A stretch of 64,000 nt of DNA. Source: Caenorhabditis remanei (Eukaryota; Nematoda; Chromadorea; Rhabditida; Rhabditidae). Positions 1 through 10,923 of this stretch are shown here, piece after piece. The DNA is taken from positions 10,292,001 to 10,356,000 of the forward strand of contig NC_071328.1 of assembly GCF_010183535.1 (NCBI RefSeq), in the 5' to 3' direction. Under the pieces are notes generated by a model, which saw only the letters and a list, made by a program, of their open reading frames with translations, did not search any database and was not told where the DNA came from. The number at the start of each line of letters is the position of its first letter. Within the stretch, counting starts at the first letter, position 1. The translations under genes and the position numbers were made by a program.

Positions 1-2499
1 CCATTCCTATCACACGTTGAACTAGCTCAGCGATTTCAGCTCTTTGAATCACTTCTGGTTCGTATCCCTCAATTGGAGGAAGTTGAGGCAATGGTTCATC
101 AATTACCTGATCTACCCAGGGTTCTTGAACTGGTTGAACTTCCGCTGGTTGTTGCGGTGGCACTGGTTGTTGCGCATCAACAGCTTCCAGTCTGTCTAAC
201 CGTTGACGTAACCTATTCAATTGGTCTTCTGCACGTTCAAGTGCGCGAGCGAGACCTTCATTCTCGCCCTGAAGATTGTTCTCTCTCCCTAAGATAGGCT
301 CAATGTGTCCACCAATTTCGCGATCTCTCAATGCATCAACTGCCTGTTGAATAGCAGCTACATCCCGGAGAGCCGGATTAGCTTCTCTAGCTTCAATTAA
401 ATTAAGACGAGCTGCTCGGACGCCTCTGATTTGTCTTGGATTTTCCATACGACGAAAACGACGGGGAACAAATGGACCCCTAACCGCCCACATTCGATGG
501 GCAAAGCCAAAATCATCCCGTGGATCGCGAGGAACATCTGGGTCGGCCAGATCAGCTCCTCCTGCGGCGGCGGCAGCACCTCGCACTGCGGCGGCAGCAG
601 CTCGCATAGCGACGGCAGCAGCACCTCGCACAGCGGCTCGAGCCTCTCTAAGAGCAGGGACTTCTTCTGCGACAGCCAATTCTCCAGCGGCTCCTCCTGC
701 AATTGGGGCTTCTTCTGCGACTGGATCTCCCCCCTCGATAGGAGCTTCTCCTGCGACTGGATCTCTTAATATGGGATTGTTTGGCACTTGATGAAGAAGA
801 GGTGGCGGGATGACGTTCAGTTGCACATTTTCACCGCCCATTTCCAGTTGTTGCATCACGTGATCGATCATGGCTGCCATATTTGGCACACCATCAGCTA
901 AGATACCACCAGCTGGTCTATTGCGAGGAGCAGGAAATGGACCAAAAATATTAATTCTTCCATTTCTATTCAATCGATTAATTGCTTGTGGAGCCCTATC
1001 TCGTGGTGGAACTAGATTGTTTGGTTCATCTTGCTGCTCTATTTTTGGTTTAATCATCTCGTCTCTTTGCACAACTGAAATCGGACGAAGTGTGTCATTA
1101 CCAAATGCACGATAGTAGCGAGCCTGAAAACACAGATCATCAGATATACATGTCAAGTTCGGAATCTACCTTTGATTTCAAATCGAAATGGTATAAGTCT
1201 CCAATCAGACGCTTGAAAAGATCTTCAGATGCTTTCACCGAAGTCGTGAAACGGTTAAGATACTCATAAATAAGTGGGTGATCAGCCTCAGCTCTAATGT
1301 TAACTAACGCATTTCCCATTCTCTGAAAATCTTTAATGATCGCTGGCAAACATAACAACGAAACATACTCGTCTGTGTTCGATTATTTCGGTTTTAGCGA
1401 GTTCCATGTTTATGAGTGCATCATCGGCAGCTTTTAATGCTTTCGTGAGTGAGGTTTCGGCGTTGCGAATTTTTCTACAAGCTTCGTATTGTGTCGCCAC
1501 CTTATCGAACGAAATGAAGTTATGGCGAGAGTGGTTTTTTTCAATGCACAAACGACATTTTAGGTGACATTTTGATCGTTTCTAAAGGTGTGAAATAATG
1601 TAATTGTTCAGGATGGATAAGCTCACGATGTTATCGACAAGTTTCAATCGTTCTTTATCAGTTACGTCTTGACAATTATCTTCATTGCACAATGTGACTC
1701 TGAACAATTCATAATAAACAATTCGGCAGAATTTTTGCAACTTACTCAGTTCCTTCATACACAATTTTACACTCGCTGCACTCTAGCATTTCCTCTTCCA
1801 GCACTGCTAACTTTTCCTCTTTTCGTTGTTCGAGCATGGCTGAAAAGACAGACTGTTGAGTTTCAGAGAAGAAGTCAAGATGCTCACACAGCACGCTGAA
1901 ATTTGTTGGAATTTTCTCCGCTCCTAAGCCTGTACTAAAACGCGTATTTTGGCGGCAGGTTGGACAAATGACAGTAGAGCTACTCAAAAAACTTCTGTTT
2001 GTCATTAGTCCTTTCACACAACTCAGACAGAAGGTATGACCGCATGGAAACACCTTTGGTGTTCGTTTTCCAGTGTCTGAAATCAATTTGTTAATAAAAC
2101 CTTGATAATTATAATGAACATACTGAACGAATCGTAGCAGATCACACACGAGAATCCTCTCATCTCTGTTCCTTTTTCGGTTAGAATAGGTCCTTCGAGT
2201 TCTTCTTTCACTTTATTTTTAAAAGATTTTGCATCAAGCACTCCCGCAACTGCAGCTTCACCTTGGCCATTTGGGTTATCTCCTTGTTGTGGCGCTGGAT
2301 TTTCGTGCTCACCAAGAGGTATTCTTTCTTCTCCATTACCAGCAAGATCAATATTCCCTGGATCTTCCTGAGGATCATTGCCACCAACCATCCTATTTCG
2401 TCCGAGAAGCTGATCGACATTTCCATCTGGCTGATCGGCGTCTAACTGATCCATCCCAAATTGATCGTCAAGGTTTCCAACGTTCAATTCAATGTTCAT
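1..2499 (-). CDS. RING-finger/B-box-like protein, 3' end cut by window edge
   Basis: Exons, transcribed right to left: 2124-2499, 1746-2076, 1627-1699, 1369-1581, 1170-1322 and 1-1123 (open to the window edge); phases agree at every junction. The product is at least 756 residues. An acidic Asn/Gly/Asp-rich N-terminus of about 115 residues precedes a C3HC4 RING: CVIC near residue 118, the CGHTFC core, then CPTC. A second Cys/His cluster near residues 240-275 (CNEDNC, then CHLKCRLC and a following His) looks like a B-box. After a helical stretch the C-terminal exon is low-complexity, with Ala/Gly/Glu repeats, and ends in a predicted coiled coil. The layout resembles TRIM-type E3 ubiquitin ligases; substrate unknown. 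It shares intron phases and layout with the gene at 3442-6208, so the two are tandem paralogues. Family certain, orthologue not recognised. Confidence 0.85.
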
Positions 2500-2602
2500 G
2501 TGAACTGCAAAAGTCTAATAAAACAACGAACAACTGGGAATAATCAAGTAATATTTAAAACGATTCTTAATCCATAAAAATTGTATATTTTTTTAATTAT
2601 AT

Positions 2603-3032
2603 TTAACAATAAATAGATTCTGGATCTAATCGTTTTTGGTTGACTTTAGCACATCCAGTATTGACTCGTGTGCAATGAAACTTTGACAAATCGAATGTTA
2701 AAGGAGCATGGAATTTGTTAGGAAGGGTCTCGCAGTTGAAAACATGAGAAACCGTAGTTAAGTGTTTTATGCCAAGATAAAATACGGTATACCGCGGTAT
2801 GTCATCCATTTCAACTACGATATCAGTTCTATTAAATTCCATGTGCCTTTAACATCACAGGGTTTTGTGAAACGGAATCAAAGTTGTTTTGCCGCGTTAA
2901 TATTTAAACACATCCAGAAAGTTTTGACTTACTTTCGGCGCGCAATTCGTCCTGCAACTGGTTCAGGCGATCAAGTTGTTCCTCGAAATCCATGTCAAAA
3001 TCATCCATTTCAAAAACTTTCCCAGTATCGTT
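2603..3032 (-). CDS. Possible small gene or remnant (uncertain)
   Basis: Two blocks look exonic on the minus strand. One at 2933-3032 is preceded by TTTTTAG and followed by GTAAG, and encodes an acidic, helix-prone peptide (MDDFDMDFEEQL, then Leu/Gln heptad-like residues). The other is an open frame from about 2842 to a stop at 2603 with scattered Cys and His. The obvious acceptor at 2853 does not join the two in frame; a weaker one near 2815 does. No first exon is evident upstream before the neighbouring gene ends at 3442. It could be a short gene, the 3' end of a decayed RING-family copy, or chance. No function can be assigned. Confidence 0.25.
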
Positions 3033-3039
3033 CTAAAAA

Positions 3040-3100
3040 TATGCAGTAATAAAAACTATTTTCTAAAAACAGTGCAGTAATAAAAACTATTTTCGGCAGA
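3040..3100 (+). repeat. Short direct repeat, two copies
   Basis: A block beginning GCAGTAATAAAAACTATTTT occurs twice in tandem about 31 bases apart, in the AT-rich DNA between the first two RING genes. It sits just 5' (minus strand) of the doubtful exon at 2933-3032. A small local duplication; the rest of 3033-3441 shows nothing else recognisable. Confidence 0.7.
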
Positions 3101-3441
3101 AATGAAATATATGTAATTATAGTCGATTAAACGCTGAATGAAAGCCATGCACAAACAATCAATTAAACTTTCATTGTATTACCGTCATTGTATTACCGAT
3201 TTAGAAAAAATTACAACATATGAAACAAGAATGATTGACAAGGTTTGGCAGATATTAGAAAAATAAATATGAGAAATCTAAAATGTTTGAATCTGTGAAA
3301 TGGTTAAAAAATATAAAAGTAGCAACCGGGTTAGTATTGAAATTTAATTAATATCGATCAGCGTTATGCACATAATAAATAAAGTTGTGGACTCATTTCG
3401 GGTACCATACGTTCGAAAATTAGATTTGCCGTGATCTGCCG

Positions 3442-6208
3442 TTATTTTCGTTTCAGCTTTTCGTGGGATGTAGAGGCAGGAGACAGAGTGCGGGAACACG
3501 ACGGGCCTTCTTGATCAGCCGACGCTATTTCTTCGGCACGGCGTTTAGCACCTGAAAGATTGACAATGCGTGAGCTTTTAACATTTGAAAAACCTCTTGT
3601 TCCACTCGCTGGTGGACCAATCCGATGGTCTTGAAAAATTAAATTATTGCGAGCTTGACTTTGAAGTTGCTGCAAGCCAACCTCGGCTTCTCGTTCATTT
3701 TGATCGAATTGTTCAGCATCTGCTTCTGGCTCATTTTCATTTTCAACAATAGGCTGTACTTGAACAACGCGCTCGGCGTCTCTCTCTAGAAATTCGGCAG
3801 CATCCACTAGACCGGCAATCGGGCTGGGGGGACCAGCGTTCAGACCGAACTCTGCGTTATTGTCGAGCAGAAATTCTATCTCTTCTAGTCCTCCAAATAT
3901 ATTCGGAATCCCGCCATCATTGACGATATGTTGATCATTTGGAAACTCCAAGTTGTTTTCCATCCCATTTTCTAACCTATCAAGCTCCTCAATTTCGTCG
4001 TCTTCGTCGTCATCATCAAGCCAAATAATATCTGGCTCCTCTTCTCGAAGTGCATCCAACAATTGTGTAAAGGTAGCATGAATTCTATGAGCGGGAGGCA
4101 GAATATCTAAAACATTCCTCAGAACGATTTTCGCTTGAAAGCGAGCTCGTGGTGTTAGAATTCTGTTTTCATACGGTTCATTGAAGAAATAATCGTTGAC
4201 TTCTTGCCATCCTGCGTTCCCTGGCACATTATTTACAAATCGCCGAATCAGATCGCCTAGAGTTTCTTGATACAACCCAACATAGCCCGGATTAAAAACT
4301 CTAAATGGTAAATGGAAACTATTCTGAATTCTGTTGGCGTCTTCAGGTCGCATAATTGCTTCTTGCTGTTGCGGTGCTGGATCTTGATTTTGCAAATTCA
4401 TTTCTTGCTCTTCTGCCACCACCAGGTGCTGAGCAGGATTTCGCTGTAGATCAATTTGAACTTGCTGTTGCTGAACTAAAACTTGCTGCTGCTGAGCTGG
4501 CGCTTGTTGTTGCTGAGCTGGCGCTCGCTGTTGCTGAACTGGTGCTTGTTGTTGCTGAGCTGGCAGAACTGGTTGTAGTCCAGGTAGATTCTGAAAAACT
4601 CCAAAATTGAACCTGGTCTCTCCAAATTCATAATGTGGCCATACATTGAGGTTGGGTATCTGTTGGTTAATGTTCTGCGCTTGTTGTTGCAAATTAAGTG
4701 GCAGAAAGTTAACATGAAGAAACGGTAATTGTAGATCTGGGGGCAATGGTTGTAATTGCATGGGTCGTTGCATTTCTTGTAAAATTTGCTGCATTTGCTG
4801 ATTCATTTCTGGTATTTGTTGTACAAATCGCTGGAAAAAGTTAGCAACGTTTGCTCCATTGTGCTGGTTCAGGTTTGGATTTGGTGGAAATGCAGGAGCA
4901 ACGTTCAAGATGTTTGGATTTTGATTTCCTGCATTGAGCTGAGTATTAGGTCTTCTTGTTGCAGTAGGTCGAACCCAAATTCGTGTTCTAGCCGTTGATC
5001 CCGTCGTATCTGCATCGTTGAAGAGCTTCGACAACAGCTGTCCATATTCCGGGAGCTGATATTCTTTTTGATCTTCATTGTTTAGCCGAAAAAGAGCTTT
5101 TCCGAGTAAGTTATTTTGAGGAGCCTAAAATTTACAATAGGCTGATTAAATTATACAGTCTACACCAACCGTCGGATGTGTGAAACGATTGACACACTCA
5201 GTAGACATATCAATGAACTTTGAAGAATTAGGCAATGCATCCAAAAAATTTTGTAGAATGGAAGTGATGTCGATGTGATCAGCATTTTGTTGAATTTGAG
5301 CAACAGTTTCGAGTAAATTCTGAATAGAAGTTCATTAAGTTAAGCATTGTCTTCATACTCGACTTACATTTTTGAAGTTCTGTGCCGTTTGAATTGATGT
5401 CGTCATTGTATGCACAAAACGTGTGACACGAATATTTTCAGCGTTAGCAGCTTTCAAAAATTTGTCGAAAAGGATTCTATTCTCCCATCTTGCTGAAACT
5501 GTGGCATCGGAATCAAAATCATGCCCAACGTGATGATTTGTTATACAATCCGAACAAAAAAGAAACAACTTCGACCGACCCTAAAAATAATTTCTGTCCA
5601 AAGTTATTATCGAAAACGCTCCCCGAACTCACCATGAAATCTAGCGATTCTTCAGGTTGTATTCTCGGACAACATGTATCACATTTTCTCAAATTTTTTT
5701 CGTGAAACTCTTTTTTACAGTGTCGACAACTGTATTCGTTTCCCTTTTCGAGTTTATCGGATGCTTCCTGTTTCTCAAGCATATCTGAAAAAGTTGCGAA
5801 ATTTTCACTGTGCGAGAATGCGATTACCTCGAAGCGAAAAATTAGTCGGGAATGTATTGGAATTTCCGAATGAGCAGGAGTGAGTTTGCCGACATGTTGG
5901 GCATGCTAACCTTCTGATCATAAATCCATCATTTGATAACAATGTTGTAATACAATCTTGGCATAAACTGTGTCCGCAGGGGAGAATCTTTGGAACTCGA
6001 GATTTTGAATCTGAAAAGATATATTGGAAATTTCGGCGTTAGAAACACCGTTTTTTGGTCGCTATGTTTTTGTTTTGAAGAAGTTGAATCAAAACAGCAA
6101 AATCAGGTACTCACGGAAATCGTTGTAGCAGACCATACAGCTGGGTTTTTCCTCGGCGGCTTCAGAGGGAGAAACGGAACGAAGTACACCCCTTTCACCA
6201 CCCTCCAT
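3442..6208 (-). CDS. RING-finger/B-box-like protein with Gln-rich C-terminus
   Basis: Exons 6115-6208, 5828-6010, 5633-5784, 5368-5580, 5170-5319 and 3442-5124 give 824 residues. The first exon and the next form a C3HC4 RING (CMVC near residue 25, then CGHSLC, CITT and CPTC). A zinc-binding cluster follows (CRHCKKEFHEKNLRKCDTCC) and a second Cys/His group (CSDC, HHVGH) resembling a B-box. The last exon, 561 codons, is low-complexity: runs of Gln with a repeated QQQAPA-type unit near its start, then acidic stretches and an Arg/Lys-rich end. The start is the first ATG in frame before the RING. The architecture suggests an E3 ubiquitin ligase; target unknown. Exon phases match the paralogue at 1-2499. 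Such low-complexity tails tend to evolve fast, so orthology was not attempted. Confidence 0.88.
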
Positions 6209-6471
6209 TGTTGCCTGAAAAATATTTTTGAATAAATAATCGAAAAAGCACAGCAAAATGAGAATTTATTGTTTGTAAGAAAGTTTGATGAAGCAGCAGG
6301 AGAACTTTCGAAACGCGAGTCTATACATCGATACTCACAATTTTGGAGGGAGCACGGCAACGCGAGCGCGACAAGGAGCGAGTGCGGACACCGGCCATAG
6401 AGACACGTATATTATCGATTAAAAAGGAAGACAAAACGCCCATGTGAGGCTTGCCAAAAGAGAATGAGGTG

Positions 6472-7258
6472 CACAGTCTCCCAGACTCCGAGTAAGAACT
6501 GCAAGGAAATTTTTGATCTACCCTCATGAAACGAAAAATTTGAGAAATTAGCAGGCCTGTAACGTTATTACTTTAATTTTTAGCGTAAAGCTCAAGGTCA
6601 GAAGTAAGAAAATTTCAGTTTTAGAATTATTCTGAAAGCATTATCCAATCATTCAATCCAAAAAATCCTGGTTTCAGATATTATTTCAGGTCGAAAAGGC
6701 AATTTTTCATTTGGACTTCGGAAAAATCTACGGGATTTTTTCATTTCTCAACATTATCCAACGAATGATATCTCAAAACGTGCTCCGGAGATTTGTACAC
6801 ATTTCTGTAGGACGGTTTTTCAATTTTCTCATTAGTTTTTGAGAAAATAACAAAAAATTGAAAGAAATTCGGAATTTGATCGATTTCTCAAAAACTAATG
6901 AGCAAATTGAAAAACCGTCCTACAGAAATGTGTACAAATCTCCGGAGCACGATTTGAGCTATCATTCGTTGGATAATGTTGAGAAATGAAAAAATCCCGT
7001 AGATTTTTCCGAAGTCCAAATGAAAAATTGCCTTTTCGACCTGAAATAATATCTGAAACCAGGATTTTTTGGATTGAATGATTGGATAATGCTCTCAGAA
7101 TAATTCTAAAACTGAAATTGTTTTACTTCCGATCTTGAGCTTTACGCTAAAAATTAAAATAATACAGTTTTAGGCCTGCAAATTTCTCAAATTTTTCGTT
7201 TCATGAGGGTAGATCAAAAATTTCCTTGCAGTTCTTACTCGGAGTCTGGGAGACTGTG
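6472..7258. repeat. 787-bp foldback (palindromic) element
   Basis: Left arm 6472-6846 and right arm 6884-7258, about 375 bases each, are near-perfect reverse complements around a 37-base AT-rich loop. No long open frame lies in it. The arms begin with the same bases (CACAGTCTCCCAGACTCCG on the left, its complement on the right). It lies about 260 bp upstream of the RING gene start at 6208. It looks like a non-autonomous foldback transposable element or a recent inverted duplication; no target-site duplication was confirmed. Confidence 0.92.
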
Positions 7259-8041
7259 AGGTGTTCAAAAATGGGAGAACAAGTAGGCAATTTTTGAAGT
7301 TATTCTGTAGTCTTTTTCTTTTTTACTCTCAGGGACGCAGGAGACATAGATTCTAACATCTAAGGTAGTGAAAATGGTTTGTGACCAGAAATTGAGAATG
7401 TGTGAACCGGAATCAAGATTATTAGCTAAAAGCGGTTCTCGGGAGCATGAAATAAATATTAATTCTATTTTTTACTTTTTTTTTAAAATTATGATTTTGA
7501 AATTGTAGATTACTAAATATGAACATGAAGAAACGTATAGTTCTCGACTTGGGAGTAAATTTTACAATGCATAATACTTGATTTCGATCTAAAATCTTTC
7601 GTCTGGAATTTCTTGATGCAATAACAATACTAGTAGGTTGCAGATACTTGATTCGGACGAGGACGATTCGGGCACGTACATTCTAAAGTTAAAATAAAAC
7701 TTTTATCGGATGATTTTGATGAGTTTTTGCTTCTTTCAAAAGCCTGAAAATAGAAAAAAAAAACGAATCATGGAACAGCAAAAATACAAATAAAATAACA
7801 AGTGAATACAACATCGAAAACTGCGGGAAAACGGGAAAAAAAATGAGGAGAGACCAACCAAATGATAATTAAAAAGTCAGAAGCATTGTTACAGGAATGA
7901 AAAAGCTGCCACTGATACGAACGAATACACGTATGACAGAATACGGGCATGAAGATCTTTGTATAATATTAAAACTTCTATATTGAACTAAGTCAGATGA
8001 AAAACAGCATAAGATCGACTTAAAAATGAACTTTGATTAAT
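7259..8041. other. Intergenic, nothing recognised
   Basis: About 780 bases of AT-rich DNA between the palindrome and the 3' end of the next minus-strand RING gene. A 60-codon minus-strand frame at 7768-7950 has no recognisable features or supporting splice context. Probably downstream sequence of the RING gene at 8042 and spacer. Confidence 0.6.
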
Positions 8042-9048
8042 TTATTTTCTGCCACGGCGACGTTTTGGAAGTGGTTCTTGTGGCGCTTCCGAAACGTCTG
8101 CCTTTGAAGAAGTACTCGGTTCACAAGCCGCGGTCAGTTCCTTGATACGTTTTGTGGTGGGTTTCGTCATACAGCCTCCGAGCACTGGAATTTTTTGAAT
8201 ATATTTAACAACGAACGTCGTAAATAACAGTTTTGTTTTAATTAGTATTGATGAAAGTATGTACCTCCAAATCCATTTTTTGGAACGTCCCCTTTCTGGA
8301 TCAACTCCAGCTTGATCGATCCATTCACTTCAGTTGCTTTCAATTCGAATGAGCCCTGGAACTCTAACTCTTCTAACTTTGCAGGTGGTTTCGCGCATTT
8401 CATAGCTGACTGTCCGGTTGCCATACTGTTTACTTTTGCAAATTTCTCAGCCTCCTTTGTCCGACCTTCGTCGTGAACAATTTGAGGAGTCAGTTTTCCC
8501 GTTTCAATGCAAATTCCATTGTCGTTTATGAATTTTATGATTTCCTCTGGAGATCCCGTCTTTCCGGCAAGTACTAAATGAGTTGCTCCATCAACATCCT
8601 TCCGCATGTACATTTCTGTTCCATTAAGGTCTTTCTTGGAAGCAATGTGAATTTCCATTTTATTACTGCGTCCTACTCTGAACTGGAAATGTTGATCGGT
8701 CTTCTTGACTTTTTCGCCTTTGGCAGTTCGCTCTCGTTCCATTTTCTCTTTTTCAGCAAGATATCCCATTAGCTGAAAGTTGGTGTTGCAAGTCTGAGAT
8801 TGCATACGCTGTGTGAATTGGCGGCATGTGGGACAGCGAACTGATAGAGAAGGCCTAAACTGACAAAAGTTTGACTATAATTTATATAAAACTCACGAGT
8901 TTGCGTCTTTAAGATTTTCAGAGCATTCTTCGCAAACTGTGTGTCCACAATGAAGTACTTTCGGCTTCCTCGTTTTGGTATCGAATTCTCTGATGCAAAT
9001 GAGACACGTTATGAGATCGGCAGTGGTGAAGTCGAGCCGCGTTGTCAT
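8042..9048 (-). CDS. Small RING-finger protein
   Basis: Exons 8897-9048, 8265-8854 and 8042-8184 encode 294 residues. The RING is at the very N-terminus: CLIC near residue 16, CGHTVC, CEEC-type spacing and CPTC split by the first intron. It is followed by an Arg/Lys-rich helical stretch and an uncharacterised domain of about 130 residues (around 100-230) with a TEMYMRKDVDG segment. The C-terminus is basic (PKRRRGRK) and could be a nuclear localisation signal. It is likely a ubiquitin E3 ligase, by analogy with its family. It lacks the B-box and low-complexity tail of the two RING genes to its left but shares RING spacing and the position of the first intron, so it may be a shorter family member. 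No orthologue was recognised. Confidence 0.85.
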
Positions 9049-9918
9049 GCTATAAAACTTATGTTGAGATAACGAAGAAGTTAAGTATAGACGCTAATCA
9101 ATAATAACATAGACGCAGAGATTTTCAATTTGAATGCCAGAAAGAATTGAAGAACACGAGGAAAAGGAGGAAAGCAATGCGGAAGGTTTTCTGTAGTGGA
9201 CACCATAGAGAGAGCAGACGGTGAGAGAGGAGGCAGTAAGTAAGCTTCTAGAAGTGAGGAAACATAGAGAAAGGGAAATTTCAGAAAAATCGTACTGTAA
9301 CGATACTGTAATTGCTCGACTGCTTCTAAAAATCGTTGGGTCAGCTCAAACAAATGAATCATAAATGATGATGCGCAACGGCTGGTCCTTCGTTCTTACT
9401 ACTACGGTCAGTGGCCCAGACGGTGAAATCAATATCCATGAACATCTTGATCTATATCAATCAGGCTCTGTGTGTAGAACGAATTAAAAACAACATATTT
9501 CAATGTCTCTTGTCAGCAAATGTTTTATGCCAATTTGTTGCAACAAAAAAAATTTATTGAGATTTTCAAGAGTTCATATTAAGGTTATGTGATTGTGACA
9601 AGAGGCATTTTAACTGAGTTTGAAGCTGTTAATACAGACGAGAAAAATAACATTATCAGTCGAAACATACTGCACGTGAAACAACTCGTCGTTAAAATTG
9701 AAAAGAAACGGAAAACGTTCAAAAGAGCGTCAGCTCACATATAGAATGTAACTACGCTCCATGGGACATATTGTGAAACAGCAATCATTTTCATTTGTGC
9801 GGCAAGATGAGGACCACGATCGCGATTGCGTGATCTAGCCTGATTTAAACAATAACAAAGACAGTTTGTTTCTAATACAATATCATTCCTATTGTATCAA
9901 ATTGAAACTTGAGTAAAG
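9049..9918. other. Divergent intergenic/promoter region
   Basis: About 870 bases between the minus-strand RING gene and the plus-strand secreted-protein gene; it must hold both promoters. A 93-codon minus-strand frame at 9081-9362 is not credible as coding (no splice or family support). No repeat or RNA gene was seen. Confidence 0.55.
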
Positions 9919-10595
9919 ATGGCAAGGATTTTGGCAGATATAATTTTTTTCGTTCTGTGGACCGGTATGTGCTCCCATTAGACAGACAAAAATGAACAAA
10001 TTTAGTCACGTTTGTTGTTTGTTCCAAAAAGAGTCAAGAACCGAAACAAGAAGAAAAGAAACCGAATACAACGTCGACCTCTCCTAGTATAACAACTTCA
10101 GTGGATTCTGTTGAAAAGTGAAAAGAAAAGTGAACGGGAGGAATAAATATTAAGTTATATTACAGAACTTGCTCAAAGCAAACGACTGTTTCGAAGACAG
10201 TCTCAGTACAAAATGAAATCGAAAAAGAAATAAAAGATACTACTAACTCTCAAGAACTTAAAGAAAAAGATTGTCCAAAGTTAAAGATCGAGGTGAAGAA
10301 GAGCAAACAACTGGTTTTACAACCACAACCGACTAAAGATTCAGAAGAGAAAAAGACTATTCCGAAGATCGTGGAAAAAAAAGAACAGAAAGAGTCTAAA
10401 ACAATTAAGAAAATGTCGCTTGAAAAGATAGCTGGTAGAGAAGAGGATGTGAGATGTGATAAAGAAGTTTCGCAGAAGGCCGAAGAATCGGAGCGCATTT
10501 TACATTTTTCGAAGAAGAAAGGACCGGAAAAAAATGAAGATAAATCAGAGTTACAGTTAGAACCAACTCCATTATCTTGGAATAATGAAGCATAG
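9919..10595 (+). CDS. Putative secreted Lys/Glu-rich protein
   Basis: Exons 9919-9964, 10006-10117 and 10166-10595 give 195 residues. The first acceptor was chosen because ATTTAG at 10001-10005 is the only one that keeps the frame. The first 22 residues form a signal peptide: MARILADI followed by a hydrophobic core (IIFFVLW, VTFVV) and a likely cleavage site after CS. The mature protein is highly charged and probably disordered, rich in Lys, Glu, Ser and Thr, with a Thr/Ser patch near residues 40-50 and only two or three cysteines. No domain was recognised. It ends 328 bp before the egg-4/5 start on the same strand, so a shared operon is possible but not shown. Coding status rests on three phase-compatible exons and on composition. 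Function unknown. Confidence 0.7.
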
Positions 10596-10610
10596 ATATT
10601 TTTGTTTTTT

Positions 10611-10655
10611 TCTCACTAATGAATACTTTGATTTCTCACTAATGAATACTTTGAT
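10611..10655 (+). repeat. 23-bp tandem duplication
   Basis: The unit TCTCACTAATGAATACTTTG, plus three further bases, occurs twice head to tail directly after the stop codon of the secreted-protein gene, in its probable 3' UTR. The rest of the 328-bp interval to 10923 is AT-rich and featureless apart from a CTTTCAG at about 10824-10830 that could be a trans-splice acceptor for the next gene. Confidence 0.85.
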
Positions 10656-10923
10656 GATGAAAACAATAATGATTAAAAAAAACATTTTTTGCGAACATTT
10701 TTGTGTACGCAAATACTTGCCGAATCATGCTTACCGTAACCCCCGCGCAAACTTTAAGCGGGAAAATAATTTTTGCATTATTTGCTTCTCCGAACATTGA
10801 GACAGTTTTTTCTATTTGAACCTTTCAGCATTACTTGTTGCTTTTTAACATTGAAAAAACCAATTTTCTAAAAATTACATTGTATGTATTTCAAATTTAT
10901 TAAATTTCTCTCTATATTCAGCC

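Noticed and set aside
4356..4610. Plus frame with Ala/Glu/Leu repeats
   Set aside because: Antisense shadow of the Gln-rich repeat in the RING gene's last exon.
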